A stretch of DNA of 64,000 nt, taken from assembly GCA_964410105.1 (NCBI GenBank), contig CAYPFY010000002.1, forward strand, positions 203,612-267,611, read 5' to 3'. How positions within the stretch are numbered: the first letter of the stretch is position 1; each line of letters starts with the position of its first letter. The notes under the pieces were generated by a model. The model worked only from the letters and a program-made list of their open reading frames with translations, made no database searches and was not told the DNA's origin. Below, piece after piece: positions 35,786-45,673 of this stretch. The stretch comes from CAYPFY01 sp964410105. GTDB lineage: Bacteria; Bacteroidota; Ignavibacteria; UBA10030; SZUA-254. The position numbers were made by a program, and so were the translations under genes.

Positions 35786-37414
35786 ATGGCGCGTAACAAG
35801 GTAAAATTCATATTCATCACAGGGGGAGTAGTCTCCTCTCTTGGGAAAGGAATCGCGGCAGCCTCGATCGGACTTCTGCTCAAGTCCCGGGGCTTGCGGG
35901 TAACAATTCAGAAATGCGATCCCTACCTCAATGTTGACCCGGGAACAATGAACCCCTTCCAACATGGAGAGGTCTATGTGACCGACGACGGAGCAGAGGC
36001 TGACCTTGATCTGGGCCACTATGAGCGTTTCCTCGCTGTAAACATGACAAAGGACAACTGTACAACCACAGGGCAAGTCTACTTCGAAGTAATCACGAAG
36101 GAGCGACGTGGTGATTACTTGGGTGCCACGGTTCAGGTCATACCGCATATCACGGACGAGATAAAACGGAGGTTCGAGATCCTCTCGGCCAGCGAGGACT
36201 ATGATGTCATCATCACGGAGATCGGAGGAACAGTTGGTGACATCGAAAGCCTTCCGTTTTTGGAAGCGATGCGCCAGTTCATGTTTGCTCGCGGCAAAAG
36301 GAATGCAATAAGCGTGCACGTAACGCTAGTGCCGTTCATCAAGGCCGCCGGAGAAATAAAGACAAAGCCGACCCAGCATAGCGTCAAAACACTCCTTGAA
36401 ATTGGCATTCAGCCGGATATCCTGATATGCCGTTCTGAGGCGTCGCTTTCGAAGGAGGTCCGAGAGAAAATTGCACTTTTCACAAACGTTGAAGTCAGCT
36501 CTGTGGTTGATGCTCACGATGTCTCAACTATATACGAGGTACCGCTCCAATTTGCCTCGGAAGAAATCGATGAGATCATTCTTGAAAAGCTGGATCTGAC
36601 ATGTCCGAAGTCAAATCTTAAGGAATGGAAAAAGTTTGTGGATGCAGTACGGAATCCCAAAGGCCAAGTAACAATCGGAATATGCGGAAAGTATACCGAT
36701 CATCAGGATGCATACAAGAGTATATCAGAATCGTTTGTTCACTCAGGGGCAGAAAACGGCGTTCAGGTGCAACTGAAATGGATCAGAGCGGAAGACATTG
36801 AGAGAGACGGCCCCGAAGCGCACCTGAGAGAAATGTGCGGTCTGCTTGTTGCTCCGGGATTTGGCGAAAGAGGAATCGAAGGGAAAGTAGCAGCGATCCG
36901 TTTCGTACGGGAAAACGGCATCCCGTTTCTTGGCATATGTCTTGGTCTGCAGTGCGCTGTGATCGAATACGCCCGCAACAGGTGCGGACTCGTTCGGGCT
37001 AATAGCACCGAATTCAGGCCTACAGACCAAAACGTTATTGACATGATGATTGAACAAAAGAAAGTAACGGCATATGGCGGAACAATGCGACTCGGTTCAT
37101 ACCCCTGCCGGATCGTCAAGGGCACCCGAACTGCACGGATCTATAGAAAGGAATTGATACATGAGCGCCACCGTCACCGTTACGAAGTCAACGATGCCTT
37201 TCGTGCTTCCCTGGAGGACCACGGGATGGTCGTAAGCGGGATCTGCCCAACAAACAATCTTATCGAAATGATTGAATTGCCCGATCATCCCTGGTTCGTC
37301 GCGGCGCAATTCCATCCCGAGCTTCGCTCGCGGGCTACAAATGCTCATCCGTTGTTTCGTGACTTCGTTAGGGCATCGATGGAATATCGCGAGCAGCGCA
37401 ATCACTTAGACTAG
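35786..37414 (+). CDS. pyrG: CTP synthase
   Basis: 542 residues. The N-terminal synthetase domain has FIFITGGVVSSLGKGI, KCDPYLNVDPGTMNP and EIGGTVGDIESLPF; the C-terminal class I glutaminase has GICLGLQ with the nucleophilic cysteine and the His-Glu of QFHPEL. It converts UTP to CTP with glutamine. Cotranscription with kdsB and DUF502 is likely. No terminator is obvious after the stop. Confidence 0.97.
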   Translation: MARNKVKFIFITGGVVSSLGKGIAAASIGLLLKSRGLRVTIQKCDPYLNVDPGTMNPFQHGEVYVTDDGAEADLDLGHYERFLAVNMTKDNCTTTGQVYFEVITKERRGDYLGATVQVIPHITDEIKRRFEILSASEDYDVIITEIGGTVGDIESLPFLEAMRQFMFARGKRNAISVHVTLVPFIKAAGEIKTKPTQHSVKTLLEIGIQPDILICRSEASLSKEVREKIALFTNVEVSSVVDAHDVSTIYEVPLQFASEEIDEIILEKLDLTCPKSNLKEWKKFVDAVRNPKGQVTIGICGKYTDHQDAYKSISESFVHSGAENGVQVQLKWIRAEDIERDGPEAHLREMCGLLVAPGFGERGIEGKVAAIRFVRENGIPFLGICLGLQCAVIEYARNRCGLVRANSTEFRPTDQNVIDMMIEQKKVTAYGGTMRLGSYPCRIVKGTRTARIYRKELIHERHRHRYEVNDAFRASLEDHGMVVSGICPTNNLIEMIELPDHPWFVAAQFHPELRSRATNAHPLFRDFVRASMEYREQRNHLD

Positions 37415-37534
37415 TTTGTCTGGCTCAAGGCCTGAGTAGCCGCGATCGGCTTTGCGTCATTGGAAAGTCCCTATTCGAGGGTTCAGAATGAACAATGCGG
37501 TTGCGTCAATAGCCACATATCTAGGTGAACTGTC

Positions 37535-40500
37535 ATGATTCGCACATCACGGATTATTCTTACAATAGTGGCTTTCGGACTCTCTCTCGTCCAGATTGTC
37601 CGAAACTCACACCACGATCCCTCGCCCTTTTATGAAGACCGCGAGGGCGCTTCGGGCGCTTTACAATCCCTTGATTACTGGACGCGCGCCCGAGCATATC
37701 CCGACCAGGATGTTCCGAAGAGCGCATTTTACAAAGCCTACGAAGATGAAACCCGAAAAAGAGAGGCCCATCGAAGAGTGCTTAATGCCTCCGGTATTTG
37801 GAATCCAATCGGTCCCACCAATCTTCACGGTCGCTGCATCAGCGTTGGACTGAATCGCCTGAATCCGAATACAGTCTATCTCGGCACCGCAAGCGGTGGC
37901 TTATGGCGTTCTTACTCCTCTGGGCTTGGAAATGATTGGCAGCAAATCGCATTCGGATACCCTGTCCTGGGTGTATCGGCGATTATGACGGATCCACTGG
38001 ATAGCAACGTGATTTACGTGGGCACGGGCGAGGTTTATCGATATCACGGGGCATACGGCGGGTTGGTCGTGCGTACCACACGTGGCAGTTATGGCATCGG
38101 GATACTGAAAACCACCAACGGAGGGTCAACGTGGACAAAAAGTCTCGACTGGACCTATGATCAACAGCGGGGAATAGAACGACTCGTCATGAATCCATTG
38201 AACCGTTACGAGCTCTACGCGGCAACCACGGACGGTGTGTATAAGAGCACGAATGCAGGTTCAACCTGGAGTTTTATTCTTTCAGTGACAATGGCACAAG
38301 ACATAGTCACGAGTTCGCTCGACACAAACCTTCTAATGGTATCGACTGGAAACTTCGGCATCGACGCTGGGATCCTTAAGTCCAGTGATGGAGGTAACAA
38401 CTGGATTTCCGTAAATCCAACGTCGTTCACAGGAAAGGCCATGCTCTGTTCGTACGAATCAAATCCAAACATCGTCTATGCGAGCATCGCCGACAGCACT
38501 ACGGGTGTGGGAGGATTATGGAAATCAACAAATTTCGGGGGTTCTTGGACGCAAGTGAGTAATAACGGCACGAACCCCATCTTCGGCGTACAAGGCTGGT
38601 ATTCGCACTATGTGATCGTTCATCCAACAGACAGTAGTCTCATCATCCATAACAGCGTCTCTCTAAGCAAGTCGACGAATGGCGGCGTGTCATTCGTAGG
38701 GCCAGCCGGTGGCTACTCCGACAATCATGGCTATGCGGTCGATCCGATTAATCGAAATATTGTTTACGGTGTGTCCGATGACGGAATATATCGCTCGACT
38801 GATTTCGGAAGTTCCTGGACCGACATCGGAATGGGTTTGCAAACGGGACAACTCTATAACGGCTTCTCTAGTTCACCGACGGATTCCTTCATGGCAATCA
38901 CTCAGTCGCAGGATCATATTCCAGGTTACCGGTATCTCGGATCACAGATCTGGGATCATGGAAGCGTGACAGACGAGGCAGGATGGACCGCAATCGATCA
39001 GACGAATGACAACGTCCAATACGCCGTGAATCGTAATGGGACGAGCATCTATAAATCGACGAATCGGGGTGCGACGTTTACAGGACTTCATAGTTTTAGC
39101 TCTGGAATCGGCGGCTGGAATTCACCCTTCGTTGTCTCACGCTCAAACCCGAGCATCCTTTATTTTGGTGACACGCGAGTCTACAAGAGTACGAATGGCG
39201 GATCCACATGGACGGCAACGACAGCCTCTGCTCTGGACGGCGGCAACACAGCCCTCTCGATGGCGATTGCAACAACGAGTCAGGATACCGTCATCGTTGG
39301 CATGGCACCACTCCTCACGACTGCCCATTTGTACCGCACCACGAATGGAGGAGCCTCGTGGACAAACATCACCGGTACTCTTCCCAATCGCTACCCCATT
39401 GACTTAGCGATTGATCCTAACGACTCTAAGACAATGTACGCGGCGATGGGTGGGTTTGGTTCAGGTCATCTATTTAAATCGACCGATGCTGGAAACACGT
39501 GGACTGATATTACCGGAGCTCTCCCCGATGCGCCAGCAACAGCACTAGCGATTGACCCGTTGAATTCAAGCTATGTCTATGCGGGCAATGATTTGGGTGT
39601 ATACCTCTCCACGAATGGGGGATCAAGTTGGACTGGATTTAGCGAAGGCCTGCCCGATGCGGTAATTGTGGCTGACCTCTCGATTTCTCCCGCTAATCGA
39701 GCTCTTCGCTGTGTTACACATGGAAATGGCGTGTATGAAAGATCGTTGTACAACGGCACTCCTGCAGCAACATTTGACTACACGGCGCTTGCCGTTAATT
39801 ACCCCGCCAATGGTTCAGTTTTACCGCGTGATTCAGCTATTACGGGCCTAAAGGCCACTTTTAGGAATTCAGGGACACAGCCACAAACGGATTCTTTGAT
39901 CGTCAAATTTAGGATCATCAAAGGGGTTTCCGAGTTATTATCGTCGACGAATAAGATCGCAGGACTAGGCGTTGGCATATCTCAAGTTGTCAGTTTCAAT
40001 GGTTCTTACACCCCTACACTTTCGGGGACTTATAAGATTGAAGGGATAACAATGGCGGCAGATCAGGATCCCTCAAATGACACGGTCAGAGGAACTTTTG
40101 AAGTTGCCGATCCCCCGGACGTCACGCTGTGGAATGTATCGAAGGGATATTGTCCTTACACCGAAATTGTAGGCGGCACCCCCGGACCAATCGGAGACGA
40201 TGTTCAATCAATCGCTCCTCTTCCCTTCCCTTTGGACTATGACGGTGTCTTGTACGACTCAATTCAAATAAGCACCAATGGCTGGGTGGAATTGGGAACT
40301 GGGGCTGATGGCACATTCCGGGGCTTATCGACTGCAGGCCAGCTAGGGGGATTTTTTAGGGCTGTTCTCGCAACTACGGACCGGCCGACGAAGGCACTCG
40401 GTTTGTGGTGGGGAGATCTTGCAACTGGCTCAAGCGGAGCAATTTCATACACGACTCTAGGCACGGCCCCAGACCGGGTATTCGTAGTTCAGTGGAAGAA

Positions 40501-41899
40501 TGTGCTGGCCAATTACAATGAGGCAAGCTCAACTCTGAAACTCAATTTCCAAATATACCTGTACGAGGGGTCTAGTAATATCGAGTATCATTATGGACCC
40601 ATTGTTGCCGGCACGTTTTCGGGGACAGGGGCCTCAATAGGCCTCAAGGACTATGTGGGGGGGGATTACCGATATTACGACATTGCTCGTGGAGCATCCG
40701 GCCTTGCAAGCGAGTTACGGACTGATCTCACGCCGAGTTCTGACTGGCCGGGCCAGGACAGTTGCTACCATATCAATGTGAACTCTTCACGCACAACTGT
40801 GAGTCTAAGTACGGGGTGGAATCTTGTGTCAGAACCGCGCCAGCGCGCTGATCTTTCCACCACGTCGTTATTTCCAACAGCTATTTCGAAAGCGTTTCAG
40901 TTTGTGGGTACTTACAAGACTGTTGATTCCCTCATCCCTGGACGCGGTTACTGGATCAAGATGGCTTCCTCGGTTGATCAGAACATCGAAGGGAGTCCTC
41001 TGGCGACGGTTGACGTGTCGCTTAGCCAAGGGTGGAACATCATTGGGACTGTGGATCATCGCGTGGCCGCACCGGCCGGAGGATTGATAACTAGCAGAGC
41101 ATTTGGATATAGCGGCGGGTACCACATAGTTTCTGCCCTCGATCCTGGCCGGGCCTATTGGGTTAAGTCGAGTGGAAATGGAACAATCACTCTCGGATCC
41201 CCTGCCGCCCAGCGATTGATGCAGGAGATCCCTGAGGATCATGCTAGCCTCACACTTCAAGACAATCTCGGTCGAACACAGAGCTTATATCTTATTGAGA
41301 ACCGCTCCGATGAAATTGATCCCGATCTTTATTCCATGCCGCCGGTTCCACCCGAGGGTGCTTTCGATGTGAGATTTGCGAGTGGCCGCATTCTCGAAAG
41401 CTTTCCGGCGAACCTACCAGAGCCCGTTCAATACCAGATCCAGATGAAGTCGGCTGAGTATCCTCTGATACTATCTTACGATATGACGAATCTAAGAGGC
41501 AAGAGAGTCACCCTGCGGAAGGAATCGGAAACCAAATCAATGACCCACCGGCTTAGTGGAAACGGGTCCATGGTTCTTAGTTCCACCTATATAAAGTCCC
41601 TTTTGGTGATAATCGCAGATGGAGCAAGTCCCCCGGCACGATTCTCGCTGAAACAGAACTATCCGAATCCGTTCAACCCAACATCAACAATAATTTTTGA
41701 CGTGCCCCGGACGAGCCACATCTCCGTAAAAGTGTATGACCTTCTTGGGCGAGAGGTGAAGACGCTTGCCGACGGCCTGTATGAAGCAGGAGAATATAGA
41801 ATACTCGCGGATTTCAGTGAACAATCAAGTGGTATTTATTTCTGCCGTATGCTGGCGGATAATTACTCTGAAGTCAGAAAGCTCCTCCTGGCAAGATAG
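37535..41899 (+). CDS. Secreted Asp-box/BNR repeat protein with type IX secretion C-terminal domain
   Basis: 1454 residues. A signal-like hydrophobic N-terminus is followed (about 90-740) by a sortilin/VPS10-like beta-propeller region with about eleven Asp-box motifs of the form S-T-N-G-G-S-T-W (KTTNGGSTW, KSTNAGSTW, KSSDGGNNW, RSTDFGSSW, RTTNGGASW, KSTDAGNTW, and others). A CARDB-like domain (about 745-850) and further beta-rich segments follow. The last ~85 residues are a type IX sorting domain: QNYPNPFNP, then VKVYDLLGREVKTL, ending in VRKLLLAR. The protein should cross the outer membrane by the T9SS and be anchored or released at the surface. A glycoside-binding or adhesion role is possible; no catalytic motif is seen. 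Confidence 0.88.
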   Translation: MIRTSRIILTIVAFGLSLVQIVRNSHHDPSPFYEDREGASGALQSLDYWTRARAYPDQDVPKSAFYKAYEDETRKREAHRRVLNASGIWNPIGPTNLHGRCISVGLNRLNPNTVYLGTASGGLWRSYSSGLGNDWQQIAFGYPVLGVSAIMTDPLDSNVIYVGTGEVYRYHGAYGGLVVRTTRGSYGIGILKTTNGGSTWTKSLDWTYDQQRGIERLVMNPLNRYELYAATTDGVYKSTNAGSTWSFILSVTMAQDIVTSSLDTNLLMVSTGNFGIDAGILKSSDGGNNWISVNPTSFTGKAMLCSYESNPNIVYASIADSTTGVGGLWKSTNFGGSWTQVSNNGTNPIFGVQGWYSHYVIVHPTDSSLIIHNSVSLSKSTNGGVSFVGPAGGYSDNHGYAVDPINRNIVYGVSDDGIYRSTDFGSSWTDIGMGLQTGQLYNGFSSSPTDSFMAITQSQDHIPGYRYLGSQIWDHGSVTDEAGWTAIDQTNDNVQYAVNRNGTSIYKSTNRGATFTGLHSFSSGIGGWNSPFVVSRSNPSILYFGDTRVYKSTNGGSTWTATTASALDGGNTALSMAIATTSQDTVIVGMAPLLTTAHLYRTTNGGASWTNITGTLPNRYPIDLAIDPNDSKTMYAAMGGFGSGHLFKSTDAGNTWTDITGALPDAPATALAIDPLNSSYVYAGNDLGVYLSTNGGSSWTGFSEGLPDAVIVADLSISPANRALRCVTHGNGVYERSLYNGTPAATFDYTALAVNYPANGSVLPRDSAITGLKATFRNSGTQPQTDSLIVKFRIIKGVSELLSSTNKIAGLGVGISQVVSFNGSYTPTLSGTYKIEGITMAADQDPSNDTVRGTFEVADPPDVTLWNVSKGYCPYTEIVGGTPGPIGDDVQSIAPLPFPLDYDGVLYDSIQISTNGWVELGTGADGTFRGLSTAGQLGGFFRAVLATTDRPTKALGLWWGDLATGSSGAISYTTLGTAPDRVFVVQWKNVLANYNEASSTLKLNFQIYLYEGSSNIEYHYGPIVAGTFSGTGASIGLKDYVGGDYRYYDIARGASGLASELRTDLTPSSDWPGQDSCYHINVNSSRTTVSLSTGWNLVSEPRQRADLSTTSLFPTAISKAFQFVGTYKTVDSLIPGRGYWIKMASSVDQNIEGSPLATVDVSLSQGWNIIGTVDHRVAAPAGGLITSRAFGYSGGYHIVSALDPGRAYWVKSSGNGTITLGSPAAQRLMQEIPEDHASLTLQDNLGRTQSLYLIENRSDEIDPDLYSMPPVPPEGAFDVRFASGRILESFPANLPEPVQYQIQMKSAEYPLILSYDMTNLRGKRVTLRKESETKSMTHRLSGNGSMVLSSTYIKSLLVIIADGASPPARFSLKQNYPNPFNPTSTIIFDVPRTSHISVKVYDLLGREVKTLADGLYEAGEYRILADFSEQSSGIYFCRMLADNYSEVRKLLLAR

Positions 41900-42206
41900 T
41901 CATGCCATTTCAAGTGCGCGCCAACGGAGAGATCACAGCCCGACAACAAAACAGCCACACTCAGTTGCGGCCGACATTGCCACCAGACCATGGGTGCGGG
42001 CCTTTGTGGGCCCGATGCACTTTGTAGTGACCCATGCATTAAGCCTCCTGCGCTTGGTCACCTACCTTGAATCCCTCCGTCAGCACGACTAGAGAGCTTG
42101 CTTCTCTTTGTCTTTCTGCGTAATATTTTGGCGCGGCCTCACTAACTTTGATTTGTTCCTGCACATCCCTGCTACGGATGCATCTCATTATTCTTACTTA
42201 GGCATC
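41900..42206 (+). other. Intergenic region with a hairpin and a promoter candidate
   Basis: No gene is seen. A 6-bp GC stem (41997-42002 with 42009-42014, extended by GTGC/GCAC with a two-base bulge) lies about 100 bases past the T9SS gene but has no T-run. The promoter at 42098-42130 serves the next gene. Confidence 0.45.
42098..42130 (+). promoter_or_regulatory. Promoter candidate for the debranching-enzyme gene
   Basis: TTG (42098-42100), 20 bases, TAATATTTTG (42121-42130). The spacing agrees with the other candidates; the -7 element is off by one or two positions. Confidence 0.35.
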
Positions 42207-44252
42207 ATGAAGGTGCGTCGGAAAAGGGATGAGAAGCCTCAAGATGTTTCTGTGCTACCCTTGGACGACTTCGACTCGTTGTATTCCAGCAAGGAGCTTG
42301 GTTGCATTGCCAGTCTGAACGAGGCAGTATTCCGGTTGTTCGCACCGCGGGCTGACTCGGTCAAGCTTGTCTTATTTGATACTTATGAAGATGAGAAGGG
42401 TCGAGAGGAGTTGATGACCCGTGATTCCGAGGGCGTATGGGAATATTTCGCCTCTGGTGCTTTACATGGCAGCTACTATGGATATCGTGTCAGCGGTCCT
42501 ACAGGACAGGGTGAGATGTTCAATCCGAATGTACTGATTGGTGATCCGTACTCAAAGGCGGTTGTCACGAAGAACAATTATCATCTTCCAGCAAAGACTC
42601 TCATCCTGGACACACAGTTTGACTGGGAGGGGGACACATTTGTCATCCCCCGAAGACATGCTCGGCTCATTATATACGAGGGTCATGTTCGTGATCTCAC
42701 CGCCCACCCATCGTCAGGGGCGAGGTCTAGAGGCACATACAAGGGGTTAATGGATCCGAACTGCGCGGGAGGAATCTCCTACCTTTGTGATTTGGGAATC
42801 AACGCGCTGGAATTGATGCCGGTCCATAAGTTTGGCACAGTCGAAGCTCCATATCGGGACGCAAATGTTCCGCGTGAGGGCGGCGAATTAAATACCTGGA
42901 ATCCGTACGAACGTAACCACTGGGGTTACATGACGAGCTACTTCTTCGCGCCAGAGACATATTACGCAACCGACGGCACCTCGGCCCACGAGGGATTCAA
43001 CGGCGCCGACGGGCGCGCCGTACGAGAACTCAAGGAACTGATCAAGGCGATACACCGGCGAGGAATTGCGGTTATACTCGACGTCGTTTATAACCATGTT
43101 TCCCAGTATGACTTTAATCCCTTCAAGTTCATTGATAAACGCTACTATTTCCATTGTGATCCTTCCGGAGATTTTCTCAAGGCTTCGGGCTGTGGAAACG
43201 ATTTCAATACAACACGCCCAATGTCAAAGCGGCTCATCGTGGACAGTGTGAAGTACTGGATGAGGGATTATCACATAGACGGATTCCGATTTGACCTCGC
43301 TCCCTTGCTTTCTCGCGAAGTATGCGAAACCATTGCAGCGGAGGCAAGAAAGATCAATCCGTACGTTATACTGATAGCCGAGCCTTGGGGCGGTGGAAAA
43401 TACGAGCCTGAGTCCTTTAGCGAACTCGGTTGGGCATCGTGGAATGACCGTGTCCGGAATCTCGTGAAAGGGGAGAATCCACATACTGGGCTGGGCTTCA
43501 TTTTTGGTAACCCTCAGCGAGAAAGCTCTCGGGCTCCCCTTGCGCAAATCGTCAGGGGAAGTCTTCGTGACAACGGCGGAATGTTTTTGCGCAAGGAGGA
43601 CAGCATCAACTATTTGGAGTCGCACGATGGATACACGCTGGGAGACTTTATCCGTATCGCACTCGGCGAGACGGGAGGGGGTGATGATATTCCTGACCCT
43701 TTAAACCACCCGCCTCTCAGCAACCGTGAGCTTTCGTTGCATAAACTCGCCGCTCTTATCCTTTTCACCATACAGGGCCCCGTCATGCTCGCACAGGGTC
43801 AGGAGTTTGCCCGATCCAAAGTAATCGCGAAAACTTGCGCATCAGACCGAAACATCGGCCGATTCGACCACAATAGCTATGAGAAAGACAACGAAACCAA
43901 TCATCTAGATTTTTTCCAGCAGAAACTAAATGTTGCTCTCTACAATTACTATAGGGGACTGATTGCTCTCCGCCGCAAATATCCAATCCTAGGAGATGCA
44001 TCTGCCAAGGCACTGAATTTCTTCGATACTCAAGATGAATCCGTTATAGCCTTCTCGCTATCATCCAGAATGAAAAGATTCCTTATCGTTCTCAATGGAA
44101 ATCCAACCGGAGCCTTTTTGCTGAAGGTGCCAGGTAATTCATGGGGAGTCCTCGCAAACGCGGAATCGGTTTCGCCCAGAAGCTTCCTGAGAACGGTAAG
44201 GAAGACCGTCACCATTCCATCCACGTCGGGCATGATACTGCTCGATCGATGA
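42207..44252 (+). CDS. glgX: GlgX/isoamylase-type glycogen debranching enzyme (GH13)
   Basis: 681 residues from the ATG at 42207; an open extension upstream has no family match. An N-terminal CBM48-like domain (AVFRLFAPRADSVKLVLFD, about 35-110) precedes the GH13 catalytic barrel: ILDVVYNHV, DGFRFDLA with the nucleophile Asp363, AEPWGG with the acid Glu392, and YLESHDGYTL with the third acid. It cleaves alpha-1,6 branches in glycogen or pullulan. Pullulanase-like specificity cannot be excluded. The stop codon overlaps the start of the metallo-hydrolase gene (ATGA). Confidence 0.87.
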   Translation: MKVRRKRDEKPQDVSVLPLDDFDSLYSSKELGCIASLNEAVFRLFAPRADSVKLVLFDTYEDEKGREELMTRDSEGVWEYFASGALHGSYYGYRVSGPTGQGEMFNPNVLIGDPYSKAVVTKNNYHLPAKTLILDTQFDWEGDTFVIPRRHARLIIYEGHVRDLTAHPSSGARSRGTYKGLMDPNCAGGISYLCDLGINALELMPVHKFGTVEAPYRDANVPREGGELNTWNPYERNHWGYMTSYFFAPETYYATDGTSAHEGFNGADGRAVRELKELIKAIHRRGIAVILDVVYNHVSQYDFNPFKFIDKRYYFHCDPSGDFLKASGCGNDFNTTRPMSKRLIVDSVKYWMRDYHIDGFRFDLAPLLSREVCETIAAEARKINPYVILIAEPWGGGKYEPESFSELGWASWNDRVRNLVKGENPHTGLGFIFGNPQRESSRAPLAQIVRGSLRDNGGMFLRKEDSINYLESHDGYTLGDFIRIALGETGGGDDIPDPLNHPPLSNRELSLHKLAALILFTIQGPVMLAQGQEFARSKVIAKTCASDRNIGRFDHNSYEKDNETNHLDFFQQKLNVALYNYYRGLIALRRKYPILGDASAKALNFFDTQDESVIAFSLSSRMKRFLIVLNGNPTGAFLLKVPGNSWGVLANAESVSPRSFLRTVRKTVTIPSTSGMILLDR

Positions 44253-45643
44253 CGATCGAATTCCATGGTGCTGCCAGGACAGTAACGGGCTCGATGCATC
44301 TCTTGCATGTTAACGGTCACCGTCTGCTGCTTGATTGTGGAATGTTCCAGGGACGGAGGGGTGAAGCAAATGAGCGAAACAGAAGGTTTCCTTTCGACCC
44401 CAAATCGATTGACGCTGTTCTTCTCTCCCATGCGCATATTGATCATAGCGGCAATCTGCCGAATCTGGTAAAACAGGGATTCCAAGGCCCCATTTACTGT
44501 ACAGAGGCAACAAAGGATCTGTCGACACTAATGCTGAAGGATTCGGGTTCCATCCACGAGAGGGATGTTGAATACCTAAACAGGAAGAATTTAAATGACG
44601 GTCGTGCAGGATTGGAGCCGCTTTATACCGAGAAAGATGCCGAGCTTGCTACGAAGCAGTTTCAGTCAGTTCCCTATGCCACAGAGATTCCGATCGTAGA
44701 AAATACTCGGGCCTCATTCACCGACGCAGGCCATATTCTGGGTTCGGCCTCGATTCGAGTGATCTCTTCAGAGAGAGGAAGAATGAAGACGGTGGGATTC
44801 ACCGGTGATATCGGCAGATGTAATATGCCGATTATTAAAGATCCCGCCTTTATGGGTGAGGTGGAGGTGTTGATTTGCGAGTGCACTTATGGTGGTATTG
44901 TGCATGATGCCCCAGAAGATATGGGCAATAAACTTGCTGCGGATTTGGCTGAGGCGGTGCGTCGCATCGGAAAAGTGATCATTCCTGCATTCAGCGTCGG
45001 GCGGACGCAGGATATTGTCTTTGCTCTCCACAAACTTTTCGACGACGGAGACCTGCCGCGTATACCTATATTTATAGACAGCCCCTTGGCGATCAGTGCG
45101 ACTGAGATCTTCAAGAGGCATCCCGAATGTTTCGATGAAGAAGTGTTCTCTCACATAGCAGAGCATCACGACCCGTTTGGCCTGGGCCAGCTACACTACA
45201 TACAATCAAGCAAGGACTCAAAAAAACTTAATGAGTTGAAAGGCCCCTGCGTAGTTGTATCCGCATCTGGAATGTGTGAGTCAGGTAGAATCCTGCACCA
45301 CCTTGCTCACAGCATTGGCGATCCGCGGAATACTATACTCATAGTTGGGTACCAGGCTCAGCATACCCTTGGCAGGCGACTGGTCGATGGTGAGACGCAG
45401 GTGACAATTCTTGGGACCCGCTACAACCGAGAGGCCCGGGTCATTATATACAACTCTTTCAGCGCTCATGCTGACGGAAACGAGCTCTTGCGATATCTTG
45501 GTCGCTTTAACAACAACATCTTACAACGAATCTTTCTTGTCCACGGTGACTTCGAACGAGCGCTTGCCCTTCAGGCTGGATTATGGATCCAAGAGAGTAA
45601 ACGTGCGGAAATTCCTGAGCCGGGTTGGAAGGTTGAGATCTGA
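44249..45643 (+). CDS. MBL-fold beta-CASP RNA-processing exonuclease-like protein
   Basis: 464 residues from the ATG that overlaps the glgX stop; an in-frame extension upstream overlaps glgX and is not used. Metal motifs are in order: LSHAHIDHSGNLP (HxHxDH), the histidine in DAGHILGSASI, and FTGDIGR. The beta-CASP insertion follows, with ASGMCESGRILHHL, then the C-terminal FSAHADGNELLRYL and VHGD. This is the CPSF73/RNase J-like family acting on RNA. Translational coupling to a glycogen enzyme is unusual. Downstream is the pseudogene at 45674. Confidence 0.88.
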   Translation: MTIEFHGAARTVTGSMHLLHVNGHRLLLDCGMFQGRRGEANERNRRFPFDPKSIDAVLLSHAHIDHSGNLPNLVKQGFQGPIYCTEATKDLSTLMLKDSGSIHERDVEYLNRKNLNDGRAGLEPLYTEKDAELATKQFQSVPYATEIPIVENTRASFTDAGHILGSASIRVISSERGRMKTVGFTGDIGRCNMPIIKDPAFMGEVEVLICECTYGGIVHDAPEDMGNKLAADLAEAVRRIGKVIIPAFSVGRTQDIVFALHKLFDDGDLPRIPIFIDSPLAISATEIFKRHPECFDEEVFSHIAEHHDPFGLGQLHYIQSSKDSKKLNELKGPCVVVSASGMCESGRILHHLAHSIGDPRNTILIVGYQAQHTLGRRLVDGETQVTILGTRYNREARVIIYNSFSAHADGNELLRYLGRFNNNILQRIFLVHGDFERALALQAGLWIQESKRAEIPEPGWKVEI

Positions 45644-45673
45644 GGTCGTCGGTTGACAGCATCATAACCGGGT

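Noticed and set aside
35522..36319. 265-codon minus-strand frame opposite DUF502 and pyrG
   Set aside because: Antisense to two clear genes, no domain.
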